The notes under the pieces are model-generated. The model made no database searches. It had not been told where the DNA came from and saw nothing but the letters and a program-made list of their open reading frames with translations. Shown here piece by piece: positions 34,967 to 46,560 of a stretch of DNA of 64,000 nucleotides. How positions within the stretch are numbered: the first letter of the stretch is position 1; each line of letters opens with the position of its first letter. The position numbers were made by a program, and so were the translations under genes. This DNA is from Candidatus Pantoea edessiphila (GTDB lineage: Bacteria; Pseudomonadota; Gammaproteobacteria; Enterobacterales; Enterobacteriaceae). The stretch is from NCBI RefSeq assembly GCF_002933355.1, contig NZ_PDKU01000001.1, forward strand, positions 62,001 to 126,000. Reading direction: 5' to 3'.

Positions 34967-35479
34967 ATGATTTGGATTGACTATATTATCCTTATTGTAA
35001 TTGGTTTTTCAATGATTAGAAGTTTTTATCTTGGTTTTGTATACGAAGCTTTATCTTTAACTACTTGGATATCTGCTTTCTTTGTATCAAATCAATCTCA
35101 TAAGTATGTTATGATGTTACTTCCGCTTACTTATGGAAACAATTTGATTAGAAAGTTTATTTCTATATTATTACCGTTTATTCTTACTATGATTGCAGGA
35201 ACAATATTAAATTATTTCATTAGAACTTTAGTAGTAAAAAATAAGTTATCGGGTACTGATAAGGTTCTGGGAATTTGTTTTGGAGCAATACGGGGTATAC
35301 TAATAATAGCATTAGTTATTTTTTGTTTAAATATTTTTACTGACATTTCTAAATGTACAGATTGGAGAAAATCTCAATTAATTCCTCATTTTAATTATGT
35401 AATTAAGATTTTTTTTGACTATTTTAAAGCATATAGAATTTTTCGTATTGATAAAAAATTGAAGACATATCCTAATTAA
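34967..35479 (+). CDS. cvpA: Inner-membrane protein CvpA
   Basis: Small membrane protein of 170 residues (E. coli 162) with about four hydrophobic segments, known in E. coli for colicin V production and envelope stress tolerance; exact function unknown. The motifs IDYIILIVIGFS, SGTDKVLGICFGAIRGILI and WRKSQLIPHF match. It precedes purF by 12 bases, preserving the E. coli cvpA-purF operon. The Lys-rich tail after YFKAYR is longer than in E. coli. Confidence 0.94.
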   Translation: MIWIDYIILIVIGFSMIRSFYLGFVYEALSLTTWISAFFVSNQSHKYVMMLLPLTYGNNLIRKFISILLPFILTMIAGTILNYFIRTLVVKNKLSGTDKVLGICFGAIRGILIIALVIFCLNIFTDISKCTDWRKSQLIPHFNYVIKIFFDYFKAYRIFRIDKKLKTYPN

Positions 35480-35491
35480 GGAAAAAATATA

Positions 35492-37012
35492 ATGTGTGGT
35501 GTTGTTGGTATTGTTGGTTTTACACCAATAAATCAGTTTTTATATAATGCATTAACAGTACTACAACATCGCGGACAAGATGCTGCAGGTATTTGTACAA
35601 TAGACAAGTCAAGTTGTTTTCGTTTGAGAAAAGCTAATGGTTTAGTAAAAGATGTTTTCAAAATGAAACATATGCAATACTTACAAGGAAATATAGGAAT
35701 TGGCCATGTAAGATATCCAACAGCAGGTAATTCTAGTGCTTCCGAAGCACAACCGTTTTACGTCAACTCACCATACGGCATTACCTTGGCACATAATGGG
35801 AATTTAACAAATGTTAATGAATTACGTAAACATCTATTTGAAAACAGTAGACGTCATGTTAACACGGATTCAGACTCTGAAGTATTATTAAATATTTTTG
35901 CCCAAGAACTGAGTCGTTTTCAACACTGCTCTATACTTTCAGCTAATGATATATTTAAAGCAATTACTTTTGTCCATAAGCAAATAAGAGGTGCTTATGC
36001 AGTAGTTTCAATGATTATTGGTCACGGAATAGTAGCTTTTAGAGATCCAAATGGAATTCGCCCTCTTGTACTAGGTAAACGCATTGTTAGTAATTATATT
36101 GAATACATGGTTGCATCTGAAAGTGTAGCTTTAGATACAACTGGTTTTGAATTTGTTAAAGATGTTGCACCAGGAGAAGCTATTTACATAAATCAACAAG
36201 GACAATTATTTAATTATCAGTGTGCTGAAAATCCAAAAAATAATCCATGTTTATTTGAGTATGTTTATTTTGCTAGACCAGATTCTTGTTTAGATAAAAT
36301 ATCTGTTTATAGTGCAAGAGTAAGGATGGGAACTAAACTTGGTAAAAAAATTTCTAAAGAATGGAATAATTTAGATATAGATGTTGTAATTCCAATTCCA
36401 GAAACTTCTACTGATATTGCATTAGAAATTGCACATATTATTAATAAACCTTATCGTCAGGGATTTGTAAAAAATAGATATGTTGGCCGTACATTTATTA
36501 TGCAAGGTAATAATTCAAGAAGAATAGCTGTTAAACGTAAGCTAAATACAAATCGCGCTGAATTTATTAATAAAAATGTATTGTTAATAGACGACTCTAT
36601 TGTACGAGGAACTACTTCAAAACAAATAATAAAAATGGCACGTGAAGCTGGTGCAAAAAATGTTTATCTTGCTTCTGCTGCACCGGAAATTAGATTTCCA
36701 AATTTTTATGGTATTAATATGCCAATTGCAACAGAGCTTATTGCACATGGACGAGAAGTAGAAGAAATATGTAAGTTAATAAAAGCAGATGCGTTAATTT
36801 TTCAAGATCTTAACGATCTGATTGAAGCATTACAAGAAGAAAATCCAAATATTACTCAATTTGAATGTTCAGTATTTAATGGCATTTATATTACTAAAGA
36901 TATTGATAATAATTATTTAAATAACAACCACTACCAAGGTAGTAAAGGCACTGGAATTTCTTCTTCATATCATGAAGTAGAAAATCTTGAGTTATATAAT
37001 GAAGAAAATTAA
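35492..37012 (+). CDS. purF: Amidophosphoribosyltransferase
   Basis: First committed step of purine synthesis: glutamine plus PRPP to phosphoribosylamine. The 506 residues (E. coli 505) begin MCGVVGIVG, so Cys2 becomes the N-terminal nucleophile of the Ntn glutaminase. RHRGQDAAG-type sequence (QHRGQDAAG), GHVRYPTAG and the PRPP loop [14 protein letters not shown] near 365-377 are all present. The gene uses AAGGA before ATG. Purines are a main target of the surrounding pathway genes purN, purM and purC. Confidence 0.98.
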   Translation: MCGVVGIVGFTPINQFLYNALTVLQHRGQDAAGICTIDKSSCFRLRKANGLVKDVFKMKHMQYLQGNIGIGHVRYPTAGNSSASEAQPFYVNSPYGITLAHNGNLTNVNELRKHLFENSRRHVNTDSDSEVLLNIFAQELSRFQHCSILSANDIFKAITFVHKQIRGAYAVVSMIIGHGIVAFRDPNGIRPLVLGKRIVSNYIEYMVASESVALDTTGFEFVKDVAPGEAIYINQQGQLFNYQCAENPKNNPCLFEYVYFARPDSCLDKISVYSARVRMGTKLGKKISKEWNNLDIDVVIPIPETSTDIALEIAHIINKPYRQGFVKNRYVGRTFIMQGNNSRRIAVKRKLNTNRAEFINKNVLLIDDSIVRGTTSKQIIKMAREAGAKNVYLASAAPEIRFPNFYGINMPIATELIAHGREVEEICKLIKADALIFQDLNDLIEALQEENPNITQFECSVFNGIYITKDIDNNYLNNNHYQGSKGTGISSSYHEVENLELYNEEN

Positions 37013-37048
37013 TAAATACCGAAAATACTTTTTATTTAAGGTTTATCA

Positions 37049-37618
37049 ATGAAAAAACTAATTATTGGTATTTCAGGAGCTAGTGGTATAATATACGGTA
37101 TACGTATGCTACAGATCTTAAAAACAGTAGAAGAAATAGAAACTCACCTTATAATGAGCCAGTCTTCATATACAACACTAAAAATAGAAAGTAATGTTAG
37201 TTTAAGTCACGTTCAAGAATTAGCAGATGTAGTACATAATGTACAAAACATAGCATCTAGTATTTCATCAGGTTCTTTTAAAACTATTGGTATGGTTGTA
37301 CTACCCTGTTCAATTAAAACTTTATCAAGCATAGTTAATAGCTACAGTGATTCACTTTTAACTCGTGCTGCTGACGTTGTACTAAAAGAAAAAAGAAAAT
37401 TAGTATTATGTTTAAGAGAAACCCCTTTACATATTGGACATTTAAATATGATGATAACTGCTGCTCAATTAGGTGCTATTATAATGCCAATAGTTCCGGC
37501 TTTCTATCATTATCCTAATAATTTGGATCAAATAATAAACCAAACAGTTAACCGTATTATTGATCAATTTGATATCATACTATCTCAAGATTTATTTGTG
37601 CGTTGGAATGGTATATAA
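37049..37618 (+). CDS. ubiX: Flavin prenyltransferase UbiX
   Basis: Makes prenylated FMN, the cofactor of the UbiD decarboxylase in ubiquinone synthesis. The 189 residues equal E. coli UbiX. Signs are IIGISGASGIIYGIRML at the N-terminus (FMN phosphate loop), SSGSFKTIGMVVLPCS, RETPLHIGHL and PAFYHYP. It follows purF and converges on pta with only ten bases between stops. It supports ubiquinone use by the NADH dehydrogenase. Confidence 0.97.
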   Translation: MKKLIIGISGASGIIYGIRMLQILKTVEEIETHLIMSQSSYTTLKIESNVSLSHVQELADVVHNVQNIASSISSGSFKTIGMVVLPCSIKTLSSIVNSYSDSLLTRAADVVLKEKRKLVLCLRETPLHIGHLNMMITAAQLGAIIMPIVPAFYHYPNNLDQIINQTVNRIIDQFDIILSQDLFVRWNGI

Positions 37619-37628
37619 AAATGAATCG

Positions 37629-39758
37629 TTATTTTTTATTTTGTGCCGCTTGTATTGCAGTTAAAGCAATAGTGTAAACTATATCATCAATTGAAGCACC
37701 CCTTGATAAATCGTTTACTGGTTTTCTTATTCCTTGTAACATTGGACCAATCGATATTACATTAGCTGAGCGTTGTACTGCTTTATAAGTAGTATTTCCT
37801 GTATTAAGATCTGGAAAAATAAGTACTGTTGCTTTACCAGCTACTTTAGAAGTTGGTGCTTTGAGTTTTGCTACATCTTCAATGATTGCTGCATCATATT
37901 GTAAGGGACCGTCAATAATTAAATCTGGGCGTTTTTTTTGAGCAATCAGTGTAGCTTGACGTACTTTTTCAACATCACTACCTACACCAGAATTACCAGT
38001 TGAATAAGATATCATTGCAACACGTGGTTCAATACCAAATAATATAGCTGAATCTGCAGATTGAATAGCTATATCAGCTAATTGTATAGAATTAGGATTT
38101 GGATTGATTGCGCAATCTGCATAGATAAGTACCTCATCAGGAAGCAACATAAAAAATATTGACGAAACTAATGAACTATTAGGTAACATTTTTATAATTT
38201 GTAATGATGGTCTAATAGTATTTGCAGTTGTATGAATAGCACCAGAAACTAAACCATCTACTTCATTTTTTTCCAACATCATAGTACCTAGTACTACATT
38301 ATCTTCAAGTTGTGTTTTTGCGATTAGTGAATTCATTCCTTTATGTTTACGCAATTCAACTAACCTTGCTATATATTTTTCCTTTATTGTAACTGGATTA
38401 ATGATCTTGATAGCATTATTCAAATTAATTCCTTGTGAAATAGATACACGTCTTATTTCTTGTGGACATCCTAATAGAATACAATTTGCTATTTTTCGTT
38501 CAGCACAAATTATTGCTGCCTGAATTGTACGTGGTTCATTACCTTCAGGTAAAACTATACATTTTTTTGCTTTACGTGATAATTCGATTAATTTATAACG
38601 AAATGCTGCTGGCGATAAATAAATAGAATGATTGGAAGTTAACGTTAATGACTTAATCCAACTTGGTTTGATAAAATTAGCTATATATTCTTGAGTTTGT
38701 TCTATACGATAAACATCATCATTTGGTATTGTTATATTTAATTTTTGCAAATGAAGAAATGTTTGCCAAATATTATGATTTACCATAAAAACTGGTAATC
38801 CATTTTGGAAGGCATGCTTACATAATTTATTAATATATTTATTAATTTTATATATTCCGGTTAATAAGATAGCTGAAATTTTAATCCTATTCATGACAGC
38901 CAAACATATTTCAATAATTATTTCTTGACGGTCTGCAGAAATAACTAGTAGGGTTTCAGGATTAAAATATTTTATTATATTATGTAAGCTATAGGAACAA
39001 AAAACTATGGATTTAATTCTGCGTGTTTTAATATCACCTTGATTAATAATGCGTGCATTAAGATAATTATATATATCTATTGCTCTAATTTTAATTAGAT
39101 TAGAATTCCAGGGTATTTTACCAATTATGGGTAATGGACTATCAATAAATGTTTTTTTTAAATTATTATCAATACCTTTATTAACTTGGCAATTATCAAT
39201 AATTTTTAAAACGTTAGAAAAAATATAACTTTCATGATCAATAGGAGCATTTATTTTGTTAAATATAACACCAACTATATTTTTATTCTTCATTCCACCA
39301 AAACTATTTTGAGTTAATTTAATATAATCTTGTGCTTGTAATAAATCATTGCTATTGATTTTAAGTACAAAAATAATTTTTGCATTTAACGCTTTAGCTA
39401 TCTCATAATTTAATGAAGTAGAAAATTGATATTTTGTTATTATACCCTCAATTAACACTACTTCTGTGTTTTGTGAATGTAAATAATACTTATCTATTAT
39501 TCCTTCTATTAACATATCTTGTTTTTTAGCAATTAATGCTAATTCAACAATTGTTGTTTTCAACGATTGATCTATAGGAACTAAGTTATATTTGCTAAAA
39601 ATATCATCAGATATGCTATATTTATCATTTTGTAAAACAGGTCTAAAATATTTTATATTAATGCCTTCCCGCTCCATACCCCTAATTACTCCTAGGCCAA
39701 CGCTTTGAAGACCTACGTTATTGCAGATGGGAACAAGCATGATTGCACGTGACAACAT
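37629..39758 (-). CDS. pta: Phosphate acetyltransferase (long form)
   Basis: Interconverts acetyl-CoA and acetyl phosphate. The 709 residues (E. coli 714) include the N-terminal P-loop-like regulatory domain (diverged around MLVPICNNVGLQSVGLGVIRGME), a DRTGG-type middle domain (ADRQEIII) and a highly conserved catalytic domain from about 390: VLPEGNEPRTIQAA, GLVSGAIHTTANTIRPSLQI and FPDLNTGNTTYKAVQRSA. The catalytic half is much better conserved than the regulatory half. The start has AAGGA upstream. It forms a unit with ackA. Confidence 0.97.
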   Translation of the reverse strand: MLSRAIMLVPICNNVGLQSVGLGVIRGMEREGINIKYFRPVLQNDKYSISDDIFSKYNLVPIDQSLKTTIVELALIAKKQDMLIEGIIDKYYLHSQNTEVVLIEGIITKYQFSTSLNYEIAKALNAKIIFVLKINSNDLLQAQDYIKLTQNSFGGMKNKNIVGVIFNKINAPIDHESYIFSNVLKIIDNCQVNKGIDNNLKKTFIDSPLPIIGKIPWNSNLIKIRAIDIYNYLNARIINQGDIKTRRIKSIVFCSYSLHNIIKYFNPETLLVISADRQEIIIEICLAVMNRIKISAILLTGIYKINKYINKLCKHAFQNGLPVFMVNHNIWQTFLHLQKLNITIPNDDVYRIEQTQEYIANFIKPSWIKSLTLTSNHSIYLSPAAFRYKLIELSRKAKKCIVLPEGNEPRTIQAAIICAERKIANCILLGCPQEIRRVSISQGINLNNAIKIINPVTIKEKYIARLVELRKHKGMNSLIAKTQLEDNVVLGTMMLEKNEVDGLVSGAIHTTANTIRPSLQIIKMLPNSSLVSSIFFMLLPDEVLIYADCAINPNPNSIQLADIAIQSADSAILFGIEPRVAMISYSTGNSGVGSDVEKVRQATLIAQKKRPDLIIDGPLQYDAAIIEDVAKLKAPTSKVAGKATVLIFPDLNTGNTTYKAVQRSANVISIGPMLQGIRKPVNDLSRGASIDDIVYTIALTAIQAAQNKK

Positions 39759-39811
39759 CGAATCCTTAAATTTTAGGTATTATACATTTATCATTTAAAA
39801 TTGAGAAATTT

Positions 39812-41014
39812 TTATTGTATTAAATTTAATGTCTCCTTAGCAATTATTAATTCTTCGTTTGTAGGAATTACTAATATTGGACAAAAATTTTTTCTATTTA
39901 TGAATCCAGTTTTTCCAAATCTATTAATTAAATTAAGATCATTATCTATCTTAAAATTTAGCATTTTTAGTTTTTTTAAAACAAAATTACGTACCATTGC
40001 AGAATTTTCTCCGATGCCACCAGTAAAAATCAAAGCATCAAGTCTACCATTCATTAATGTGCTATAACTACCAATATATTTTGCCACACGATGACAGAAT
40101 ACGTCCATAGCGCGTTTAGCTTCTTTCTTTGTTGTATAATTATCTTCTATATAACGACAATCACTTGTAATTTCAGTTAGACCTAGTAAACCTGATTCTG
40201 TCGTTAATAATTTATTTATTTCTTCAATATCCATTCCTAATGAATTATACATAAAAAATATAATTGCAGGATCAATATCACCACTACGAGTACCCATTAC
40301 CAATCCTTCTAATGGTGTTAATCCCATTGATGTATCGATACACATACCGTTACGGATAGCAGAGATAGAACTACCATTTCCTAAATGACAAGTAATTATA
40401 TTAATATTTTTTATTCTTTTTTTTAAAATTTTTGCTGATTGCTGCATTACATAACAATGGCTAATACCATGTGCTCCGTAGCGACGGATTCCATAATCTC
40501 TATAAAATCTGTATGGTAATGCATATAAATATGAAGATTCAGGCATAGTTCTATGAAAAGTAGTATCAAACACTGCAACATTTTTTTGACAAAGATGAGG
40601 AAATTTTTGCATTATAACATCAATTCCCATTAAATGGGCTGGAATATGTAAAGGGGCAAATGCAGTAGCTTTTTTAATATTCTGAATAATTGTTTCATTT
40701 ATTATCACAGATTGAACTATATTTTTACCGCCGTGTACTATACGATGTCCTATTGCAATAATATTATCTACAATTTTTTTATTTTGTTTTAATATAACTG
40801 AAATGATAAATTCAAGAATTGCTTCATATTGAACATTGACATCAAATGTTTTTTCTTGTTTTTGGTCATTAGATTGCCATGTAATTTTTATTTTAGATAA
40901 ATTGTTAAATTCAGCTATACCTGTAAGATACTTGTTACCTGTACTAGCACTTATTATAGTAAATTTAATTGAAGAACTTCCACAATTCAAAACCAATATT
41001 AATTTGTTTGACAT
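39812..41014 (-). CDS. ackA: Acetate kinase
   Basis: Converts acetyl phosphate and ADP to acetate and ATP. From ATG 41014 (AAGG eight bases before) it has 400 residues, the E. coli length; the longer reading to 41074 adds 20 residues with no match. Motifs: [41 protein letters not shown] and [13 protein letters not shown]. It lies upstream of pta, as in E. coli. The pair gives substrate-level ATP or acetate assimilation. Confidence 0.98.
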   Translation of the reverse strand: MSNKLILVLNCGSSSIKFTIISASTGNKYLTGIAEFNNLSKIKITWQSNDQKQEKTFDVNVQYEAILEFIISVILKQNKKIVDNIIAIGHRIVHGGKNIVQSVIINETIIQNIKKATAFAPLHIPAHLMGIDVIMQKFPHLCQKNVAVFDTTFHRTMPESSYLYALPYRFYRDYGIRRYGAHGISHCYVMQQSAKILKKRIKNINIITCHLGNGSSISAIRNGMCIDTSMGLTPLEGLVMGTRSGDIDPAIIFFMYNSLGMDIEEINKLLTTESGLLGLTEITSDCRYIEDNYTTKKEAKRAMDVFCHRVAKYIGSYSTLMNGRLDALIFTGGIGENSAMVRNFVLKKLKMLNFKIDNDLNLINRFGKTGFINRKNFCPILVIPTNEELIIAKETLNLIQ

Positions 41015-41313
41015 GGCATTGCCTTTTATAAAAAAATCAATTAATTTTAAATAAAATTTTTTATGCAAAAACAAAAATTTTTAATAATTAATGAAACAAG
41101 ATTGAATATAACAAATTAAAAAGTTTTTATATAATTAGTATTTTTTTATATTTATTTGATGTATATAACATGATCTTAATTTTTATTAAGATATTTATTT
41201 TTATCATATTTTTAATATAATTACTGGTTGCTATTAATAAAAAACAACCATATAAATACACTCAAACTTATAAAGTTATACATGAAGTATTTATTTAAAA
41301 TACAATAATTATA
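41015..41313. other. Spacer between ackA and the alaA pseudogene
   Basis: About 300 A/T-rich bases. In E. coli yfbV, yfbU and further yfb genes lie between ackA and alaA; none can be read here. The ackA promoter is expected at the left end. Confidence 0.6.
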
Positions 41314-42530
41314 TTATTGTCGATAATTGTTTAAAAAACAATAAAACCTATTAATTGCGAATTCTAAATCGATAATACATGGCAGTATTACTATACTTAT
41401 ATGATCATGCAATAGCTAATTAAATACAGTTCTGTATACTAGTAAAATTTTTCCTGCAATAACAAATCTAATATCATCTTAAAATAGCTATAAATATTAA
41501 AATTTTTAATATTAATGCGTAGCAACATATAAAATGATCCTTTTGGTTTTACACAAGTAATACCAGGTATATTATTAATTAAATTCCAAGAAATTTTAAG
41601 TTATTCATCAAGAAGCCTACCTGGCAGGATGGAATCATTAACATTTTAGCACTTTGTCAATTCTGCTTTAATAGCATACTGTGAAAGAACATTAGCATAT
41701 ATTCACAAGTATATATTCACATTGCAGTCAAAACTTCCAATCTATCTAAATATAATCTTTAGCATATTTTTAGGTCCGTCCATAACTGTCTAGTATTGAC
41801 GAAATCCAGCTATAAAATAATTTTTTGATAATCCACTAAATATAAAGATAAGAATATCAGATACTAAAAAAGCAATAGAGTAATAATGCGTTTTATTACA
41901 AATTTCATCATAAAAGATGATCAAATTTTATTTACGTGCTATTGTTGCTATATTCGGCAGTAATTCTTTACTATATACTGATCCTGTAGGATTATTAGGA
42001 TTAATAATTATAATCCCTAGTTAGGGTATTTTGTTATTTTATTAATAATATAATTAAGATCAGAAAATCAATCTGAATCTTCATTACATAAATAATATAT
42101 TAGTGTACCATTTGCAAGAGATATTGCAGTCGTCCAACATGGATAATCTGGAGCTGGTGCTAGTCATTGCATCAATGATATTTAAAAGTGTTTGTATTGA
42201 TTGGATAATTAATTTAGAAACTCCATTGCCAATATATATATCTTCAATTGTAATATCATTGATATCATGTTTATAGTAATAGTGCATAATTTTTTTGCTT
42301 ATTGAATATAAACCTTTAGAATCACAATAACCTTAAGCATTTGATAAATTACTAGCTGTGTCTATTATAATATCAACGAGATTCTTAAAATCAAAATGAA
42401 CAGGATTTTCCTATGTTTAACTTTATTATATTATTACTTTCTTTTCAATATACATAGCTTCTTTATTAAGAGTACTCCGCGTACATCCTAATGCATTTTT
42501 TTTAATTTGTAAGATTCTTAATTATAAATA
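41314..42530 (-). pseudogene. alaA: Decayed alanine aminotransferase gene alaA (yfbQ)
   Basis: The minus strand spells E. coli AlaA (glutamate-pyruvate aminotransferase) in pieces over its full length. N-terminal fragment K-L-K-K-M-H-stop-D-V-R-G; then GYCDSKGLYS and ITIEDIYIGNGVSKLIIQS; then IIIINPNNPTGSVYSKELL; then INNIPGITCVKPKGSFYM; and a C-terminal fragment near HDHISIVILPC, ending at a TAA at 41314-41316. Several frameshifts and in-frame stops interrupt it, including one replacing the Gln before GYCDSKG. The span of about 1217 bases equals the intact gene, so decay is by point changes and small indels without a large deletion. The PLP lysine region (NGLSK) is still readable as SGLSK. 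Confidence 0.93.
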
Positions 42531-43026
42531 TTATTATTTAATAAAACAAACATTGGTTATTAAACTATACCTTTATAGTTTTACTTAACATGAAAAAATA
42601 TTTTACATCTTTAATATGTATTGAAATTTTTTGATAAAAATATATTATTCAAATATTTAATCAATTTTTTTATAAGTTATAATATTTATAATAATGAATG
42701 ATATTTATTAGATATAAAAAAACGATTTTAAATAAAAAATTAAGATTTTAATCTATTGAGTTGAGAAAAATAACTTTCAGTAACATTTTTTGTTTTTTTA
42801 TGAATTAGAAATAGATAATAACATATGTTATATGATATAAAAATATTATTAGATTTTTATTAATGATTAATACTGTAAAATAGTTTTTCATAATCCATAA
42901 CAATAATGTTTTCCTTTTAATATAGATTATAAATGCTTAACATATTTTGTATGTTTATATTCAAATTTGATTTTAGAAATTAAGCAGAAATAATGTCCTC
43001 ACATATAACATGAGGAGTAAAATAAG
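42531..43026. other. Gap upstream of the nuo operon, lrhA absent
   Basis: About 500 bases with no readable gene. E. coli has the regulator gene lrhA here, next to nuoA; no fragment of it was recognised. The nuo promoter should be in this interval; GAGGAG about ten bases before the nuoA ATG is the ribosome site. Confidence 0.6.
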
Positions 43027-43413
43027 ATGTTGATTAATAGTATACTTATATCTAAGTACTGTGGTTTTGTTTTTTATATTTTTCTTACATGCTTTTTTTG
43101 TTTTTTAATGCTACTTGGAGGTTGGTTACTGGGTGGTAAATCAAATGGTCGTTATAAAAACAAACCTTTTGAATCAGGCATTGAATCAGTTGGTAATTCA
43201 CATATCAGATTATCAATAAAGTTCTATTTAGTTGCTATGTTGTTCGTGATTTTCGATGTTGAATCTCTTTTTTTATATTTATGGTCTATTTCGGTAAGAG
43301 AAAACGGTTGGTATGGTTTTATAGAAGCTTTAATGTTTATTACAACACTTTTAATAAGTTTAATATATATTATTAGATTCGGAGTGTTTAATTTGACTCC
43401 AAAATATCGTTAA
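43027..43413 (+). CDS. nuoA: NADH-quinone oxidoreductase subunit A
   Basis: Small membrane subunit of respiratory complex I at the junction of the arm and membrane parts, three membrane segments. The 128 residues lack about 19 of E. coli NuoA (147), mostly the Arg/Asn-rich C-terminal tail. The conserved FESGIESVGNSHIRLSIKFYLVAMLFVIFDVESLFLY block is intact, with the acidic residues of the quinone-site loop. First gene of the nuo operon. Confidence 0.96.
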   Translation: MLINSILISKYCGFVFYIFLTCFFCFLMLLGGWLLGGKSNGRYKNKPFESGIESVGNSHIRLSIKFYLVAMLFVIFDVESLFLYLWSISVRENGWYGFIEALMFITTLLISLIYIIRFGVFNLTPKYR

Positions 43414-43482
43414 ATTTGAAATTATATTATGATTTCGAATAATGATTATAAATATGAAAAAATTGGATAAAGGTGAATATAT

Positions 43483-44154
43483 ATGGACTACACACTAACT
43501 AAAATCAATCCACATAGTAATGAAAATGATCATTACCCTTTACAACAACGACAAATTGTTAGTGATCCTATAAAACATGATCGTAATGTATATATGGGCA
43601 AGCTTAAACAAGTTTTACATAATATAGTTAATTGGGGCAGAAAAAATTCATTATGGCCATATAATTTTGGTCTTTCTTGTTGTTATGTGGAAATGACCAC
43701 ATCTTTTACTGCAGTACATGATGTAGCAAGATTTGGTTCTGAAGTTATGCGTTCTTCTCCACGTCAAGCTGACTTTATGGTTATTGCCGGAACACCTTTT
43801 ATAAAGATGGTTCCTGTGATTCAACGTTTATATGATCAAATGTTAGAACCAAAATGGGTTATTTCTATGGGATCATGCGCTAATTCTGGTGGCATGTATG
43901 ATATATATTCAGTAGTTCAAGGTGTTGATAAATTTTTGCCTGTTGACATTTATATTCCTGGTTGTCCGCCTCGTCCTGAAGCTTATATACATGCATTAAG
44001 ATTACTTCAAAAATCTATTGGAAAAGAACGTCGACCTCTTTCATGGAAAATAGGAGATCAAGGAATTTACCGTCCTAATATGAAATCTGAAAAAGAGAGA
44101 AAACAAAAAGAAAATATTGCAGTTGTTAATTTAAGATCACCTGATGAAATTTAA
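43483..44154 (+). CDS. nuoB: NADH-quinone oxidoreductase subunit B
   Basis: Carries the terminal iron-sulfur cluster N2 of complex I, next to the quinone site. The 223 residues (E. coli 220) have the cluster cysteines in GLSCCYVEM (adjacent Cys pair), GSCANSGG and [11 protein letters not shown] is preceded by AAAGGTGA. An extended Lys/Glu-rich end follows the core. Confidence 0.98.
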   Translation: MDYTLTKINPHSNENDHYPLQQRQIVSDPIKHDRNVYMGKLKQVLHNIVNWGRKNSLWPYNFGLSCCYVEMTTSFTAVHDVARFGSEVMRSSPRQADFMVIAGTPFIKMVPVIQRLYDQMLEPKWVISMGSCANSGGMYDIYSVVQGVDKFLPVDIYIPGCPPRPEAYIHALRLLQKSIGKERRPLSWKIGDQGIYRPNMKSEKERKQKENIAVVNLRSPDEI

Positions 44155-44242
44155 AAAAATAAATTAATAATATTTTGTTTTTTTATGTACAACTATAATC
44201 TTATTAAATTATTCTATTTATAGGTAAAATGGTGATTGGAAC

Positions 44243-46042
44243 ATGATACATGTAGCCAAAAATAGCTCGCTTTTTCCTATGCGACAAACCCCTGATCATT
44301 TAGATGATCCTATCATTAATGAGTTATGTAATAAATTTGGATTTAATTCTTTTAATGTTCAATCTACTATTATTGGATCTTTAGTAATCTGGATTAATAG
44401 AGATAATTTATTGAAAATGATTGAATTTTTAAATAATATATCTGATGGGTATGTTATGCTTTATGATCTGCACGGTATAGATGAAAGATTACGTATGCAA
44501 CGTAATAACTTACCTGATGCTGATTTTTGTGTTTTTTATCATCTATTATCTATTGAACGTAATCGAGATATAATAATAAAAGTAGCTTTATTTGAAAAAG
44601 ATTTACATTTACCTACTATTACTAGCATTTTTGTTAATGCTAACTGGTATGAGCGTGAAACATGGGAGATGTTTGGTATTGTTTTTGATGGACATCCACA
44701 TTTAATTAGAATTATTATGCCGCAAAATTGGAAAGGATATCCTCTACGTAAAGATTATCCAGCACGTGCTACTGAAGTTGAACCATTTGTTTTAACTAAA
44801 AATAAAGAAGATTTAGCAATGGAAGCTCTTGCATTAAATCCAGAAGATTGGGGTATGAAGCGCCGTACTGATAATGAAGATTTTATGTTTTTAAATTTAG
44901 GTCCTAATCATCCTTCTGTTCATGGTGCTTTTCGTATTTTTCTTCAGCTAGACGGAGAAGAAATTGTAGATTGTGTTCCTGATATAGGCTACCACCATCG
45001 TGGAGCTGAAAAAATGGGAGAGCGTCAATCTTGGCATAGTTATATTCCTTACACAGACCGTATTGAATATTTAGGTGGATGTGTTAATGAAATGCCTTAT
45101 GTACTTGCAGTAGAAAAATTAGCAGGTATTGTAGTACCTGATAGAGTAAAAGTAATTAGAATAATGCTTTCAGAATTATTCCGTATTAATAGCCACTTAT
45201 TATATATTTCTACTTTTATTCAAGATGTTGGTGCAATGACACCTGTATTTTTAGCATTTACTGATCGACAAAAAATATATGATATAATCGAGGCTATTAC
45301 TGGTTTTCGTATGCATCCTGCCTGGTTTCGCATAGGTGGTTTAGCTCATGATCTTCCTAAGGGTTGGGAACAACTTTTACAAAACTTTCTTAAATGGATT
45401 CCAAAAAGACTAAAAGAATACAGCCTAGTTGCATTAGGCAACAAAATTTTGATGCAAAGATCTCAAGGTATTGCTGCATATAATAAAAAAGAAGCATTAG
45501 AATGGGGTACGACAGGTGCAGGTTTAAGAGCTACTGGACTTGATTTTGACGTGCGAAAATGGCGTCCATATTCAGGATATGAAAATTTTAATTTTGAAAT
45601 TCCCATTGGAAACGGAATTAGTGATGCTTATACTAGAGTTAAGTTAAAAATAGAAGAAATGTGGCAATCATTATCTATTTTAGAGCAATGCTTAAAAGAA
45701 ATGCCGCAAGGACCTTTTAAAGCAGATCATCCACTTACTACACCACCTCCTAAAGAACATACTTTGCAACATATAGAAACTCTTATTACGCACTTCCTTC
45801 ATGTTTCTTGGGGACCTATTATGCCTGCAAATGAATCATTTCAAATGATTGAAGCTACTAAAGGAATTAATAGCTATTATCTAATAAGTGATGGTGGAAC
45901 AATGAGTTATCGCACTAGAATACGTACTCCTAGTTTCGCTCACCTTCAGCAGATCCCTTCAGTAATTCGTGGTAGTTTAATATCCGATTTAATTGTTTAT
46001 TTAGGTAGTATTGATTTTGTTATGTCAGATGTGGATAGATAA
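44243..46042 (+). CDS. nuoC: NADH-quinone oxidoreductase fused subunit C/D
   Basis: Fusion of NuoC (about 1-190) and NuoD (about 200-599), the usual form in Enterobacterales. The NuoC part has [14 protein letters not shown] and PLRKDYPA; the NuoD part has [13 protein letters not shown] with the quinone-site His, [17 protein letters not shown], and the C-terminal [14 protein letters not shown]. The 599 residues match E. coli (about 600). It supports enterobacterial ancestry. Confidence 0.98.
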   Translation: MIHVAKNSSLFPMRQTPDHLDDPIINELCNKFGFNSFNVQSTIIGSLVIWINRDNLLKMIEFLNNISDGYVMLYDLHGIDERLRMQRNNLPDADFCVFYHLLSIERNRDIIIKVALFEKDLHLPTITSIFVNANWYERETWEMFGIVFDGHPHLIRIIMPQNWKGYPLRKDYPARATEVEPFVLTKNKEDLAMEALALNPEDWGMKRRTDNEDFMFLNLGPNHPSVHGAFRIFLQLDGEEIVDCVPDIGYHHRGAEKMGERQSWHSYIPYTDRIEYLGGCVNEMPYVLAVEKLAGIVVPDRVKVIRIMLSELFRINSHLLYISTFIQDVGAMTPVFLAFTDRQKIYDIIEAITGFRMHPAWFRIGGLAHDLPKGWEQLLQNFLKWIPKRLKEYSLVALGNKILMQRSQGIAAYNKKEALEWGTTGAGLRATGLDFDVRKWRPYSGYENFNFEIPIGNGISDAYTRVKLKIEEMWQSLSILEQCLKEMPQGPFKADHPLTTPPPKEHTLQHIETLITHFLHVSWGPIMPANESFQMIEATKGINSYYLISDGGTMSYRTRIRTPSFAHLQQIPSVIRGSLISDLIVYLGSIDFVMSDVDR

Positions 46043-46044
46043 TT

Positions 46045-46560
46045 ATGCATAATAAAAAAATATCTGTTAAGACAATTCATACTGATAAATCACTGATACT
46101 AAGTGATGAAGAATATCATGCTATTATAAAAGAAAAAAAATATTATGAAACTAGCCGCTCTGTATGTATTGAAGCACTAAAAATAGTGCAACAAAAAAGA
46201 GGATGGATATGTGATAGCGCAATTGAGTCTATAGCTGCAATACTAAATCTTCCATCTAGTGAAGTAGAAGGAGTTGCTACGTTTTATAGTCAAATATTTA
46301 GAAAGCCAGTTGGTCGAAATATAATTCGTTACTGTGATAGTGTAGTTTGCTATATTAATGGTTATAAAGATATTCAATTAAAGTTAGAACAAAATTTAAA
46401 TATTAAACCTGGTCAAACTACTTTAGATAAATGTTTCACTTTATTACCTGTTTGTTGTTTAGGAAACTGTGATAAAGGACCAACTATTATGATAAATGAA
46501 GAAACTTATATTAAGTTAAAACCAGAAGATATTGATGTTTTATTGGAACGATATCAATGA
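46045..46560 (+). CDS. nuoE: NADH-quinone oxidoreductase subunit E
   Basis: Thioredoxin-fold subunit with the 2Fe-2S cluster N1a. The 171 residues (E. coli 166) contain [15 protein letters not shown], the cluster cysteines in YCDSVVC and PVCCLGNC. It starts two bases after nuoC and its last codons overlap the nuoF start (ATGA), so the genes are translationally coupled. Confidence 0.97.
   Translation: MHNKKISVKTIHTDKSLILSDEEYHAIIKEKKYYETSRSVCIEALKIVQQKRGWICDSAIESIAAILNLPSSEVEGVATFYSQIFRKPVGRNIIRYCDSVVCYINGYKDIQLKLEQNLNIKPGQTTLDKCFTLLPVCCLGNCDKGPTIMINEETYIKLKPEDIDVLLERYQ

Noticed and set aside
39801-40067. 88-codon plus-strand ORF over the end of ackA
   Set aside because: Antisense to conserved ackA codons; no independent support.
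42084-42287. Open frame of 67 codons on the minus strand, possible small gene
   Set aside because: Its translation contains ITIEDIYIGNGVSKLIIQS, which is an internal piece of AlaA; it is part of the pseudogene.
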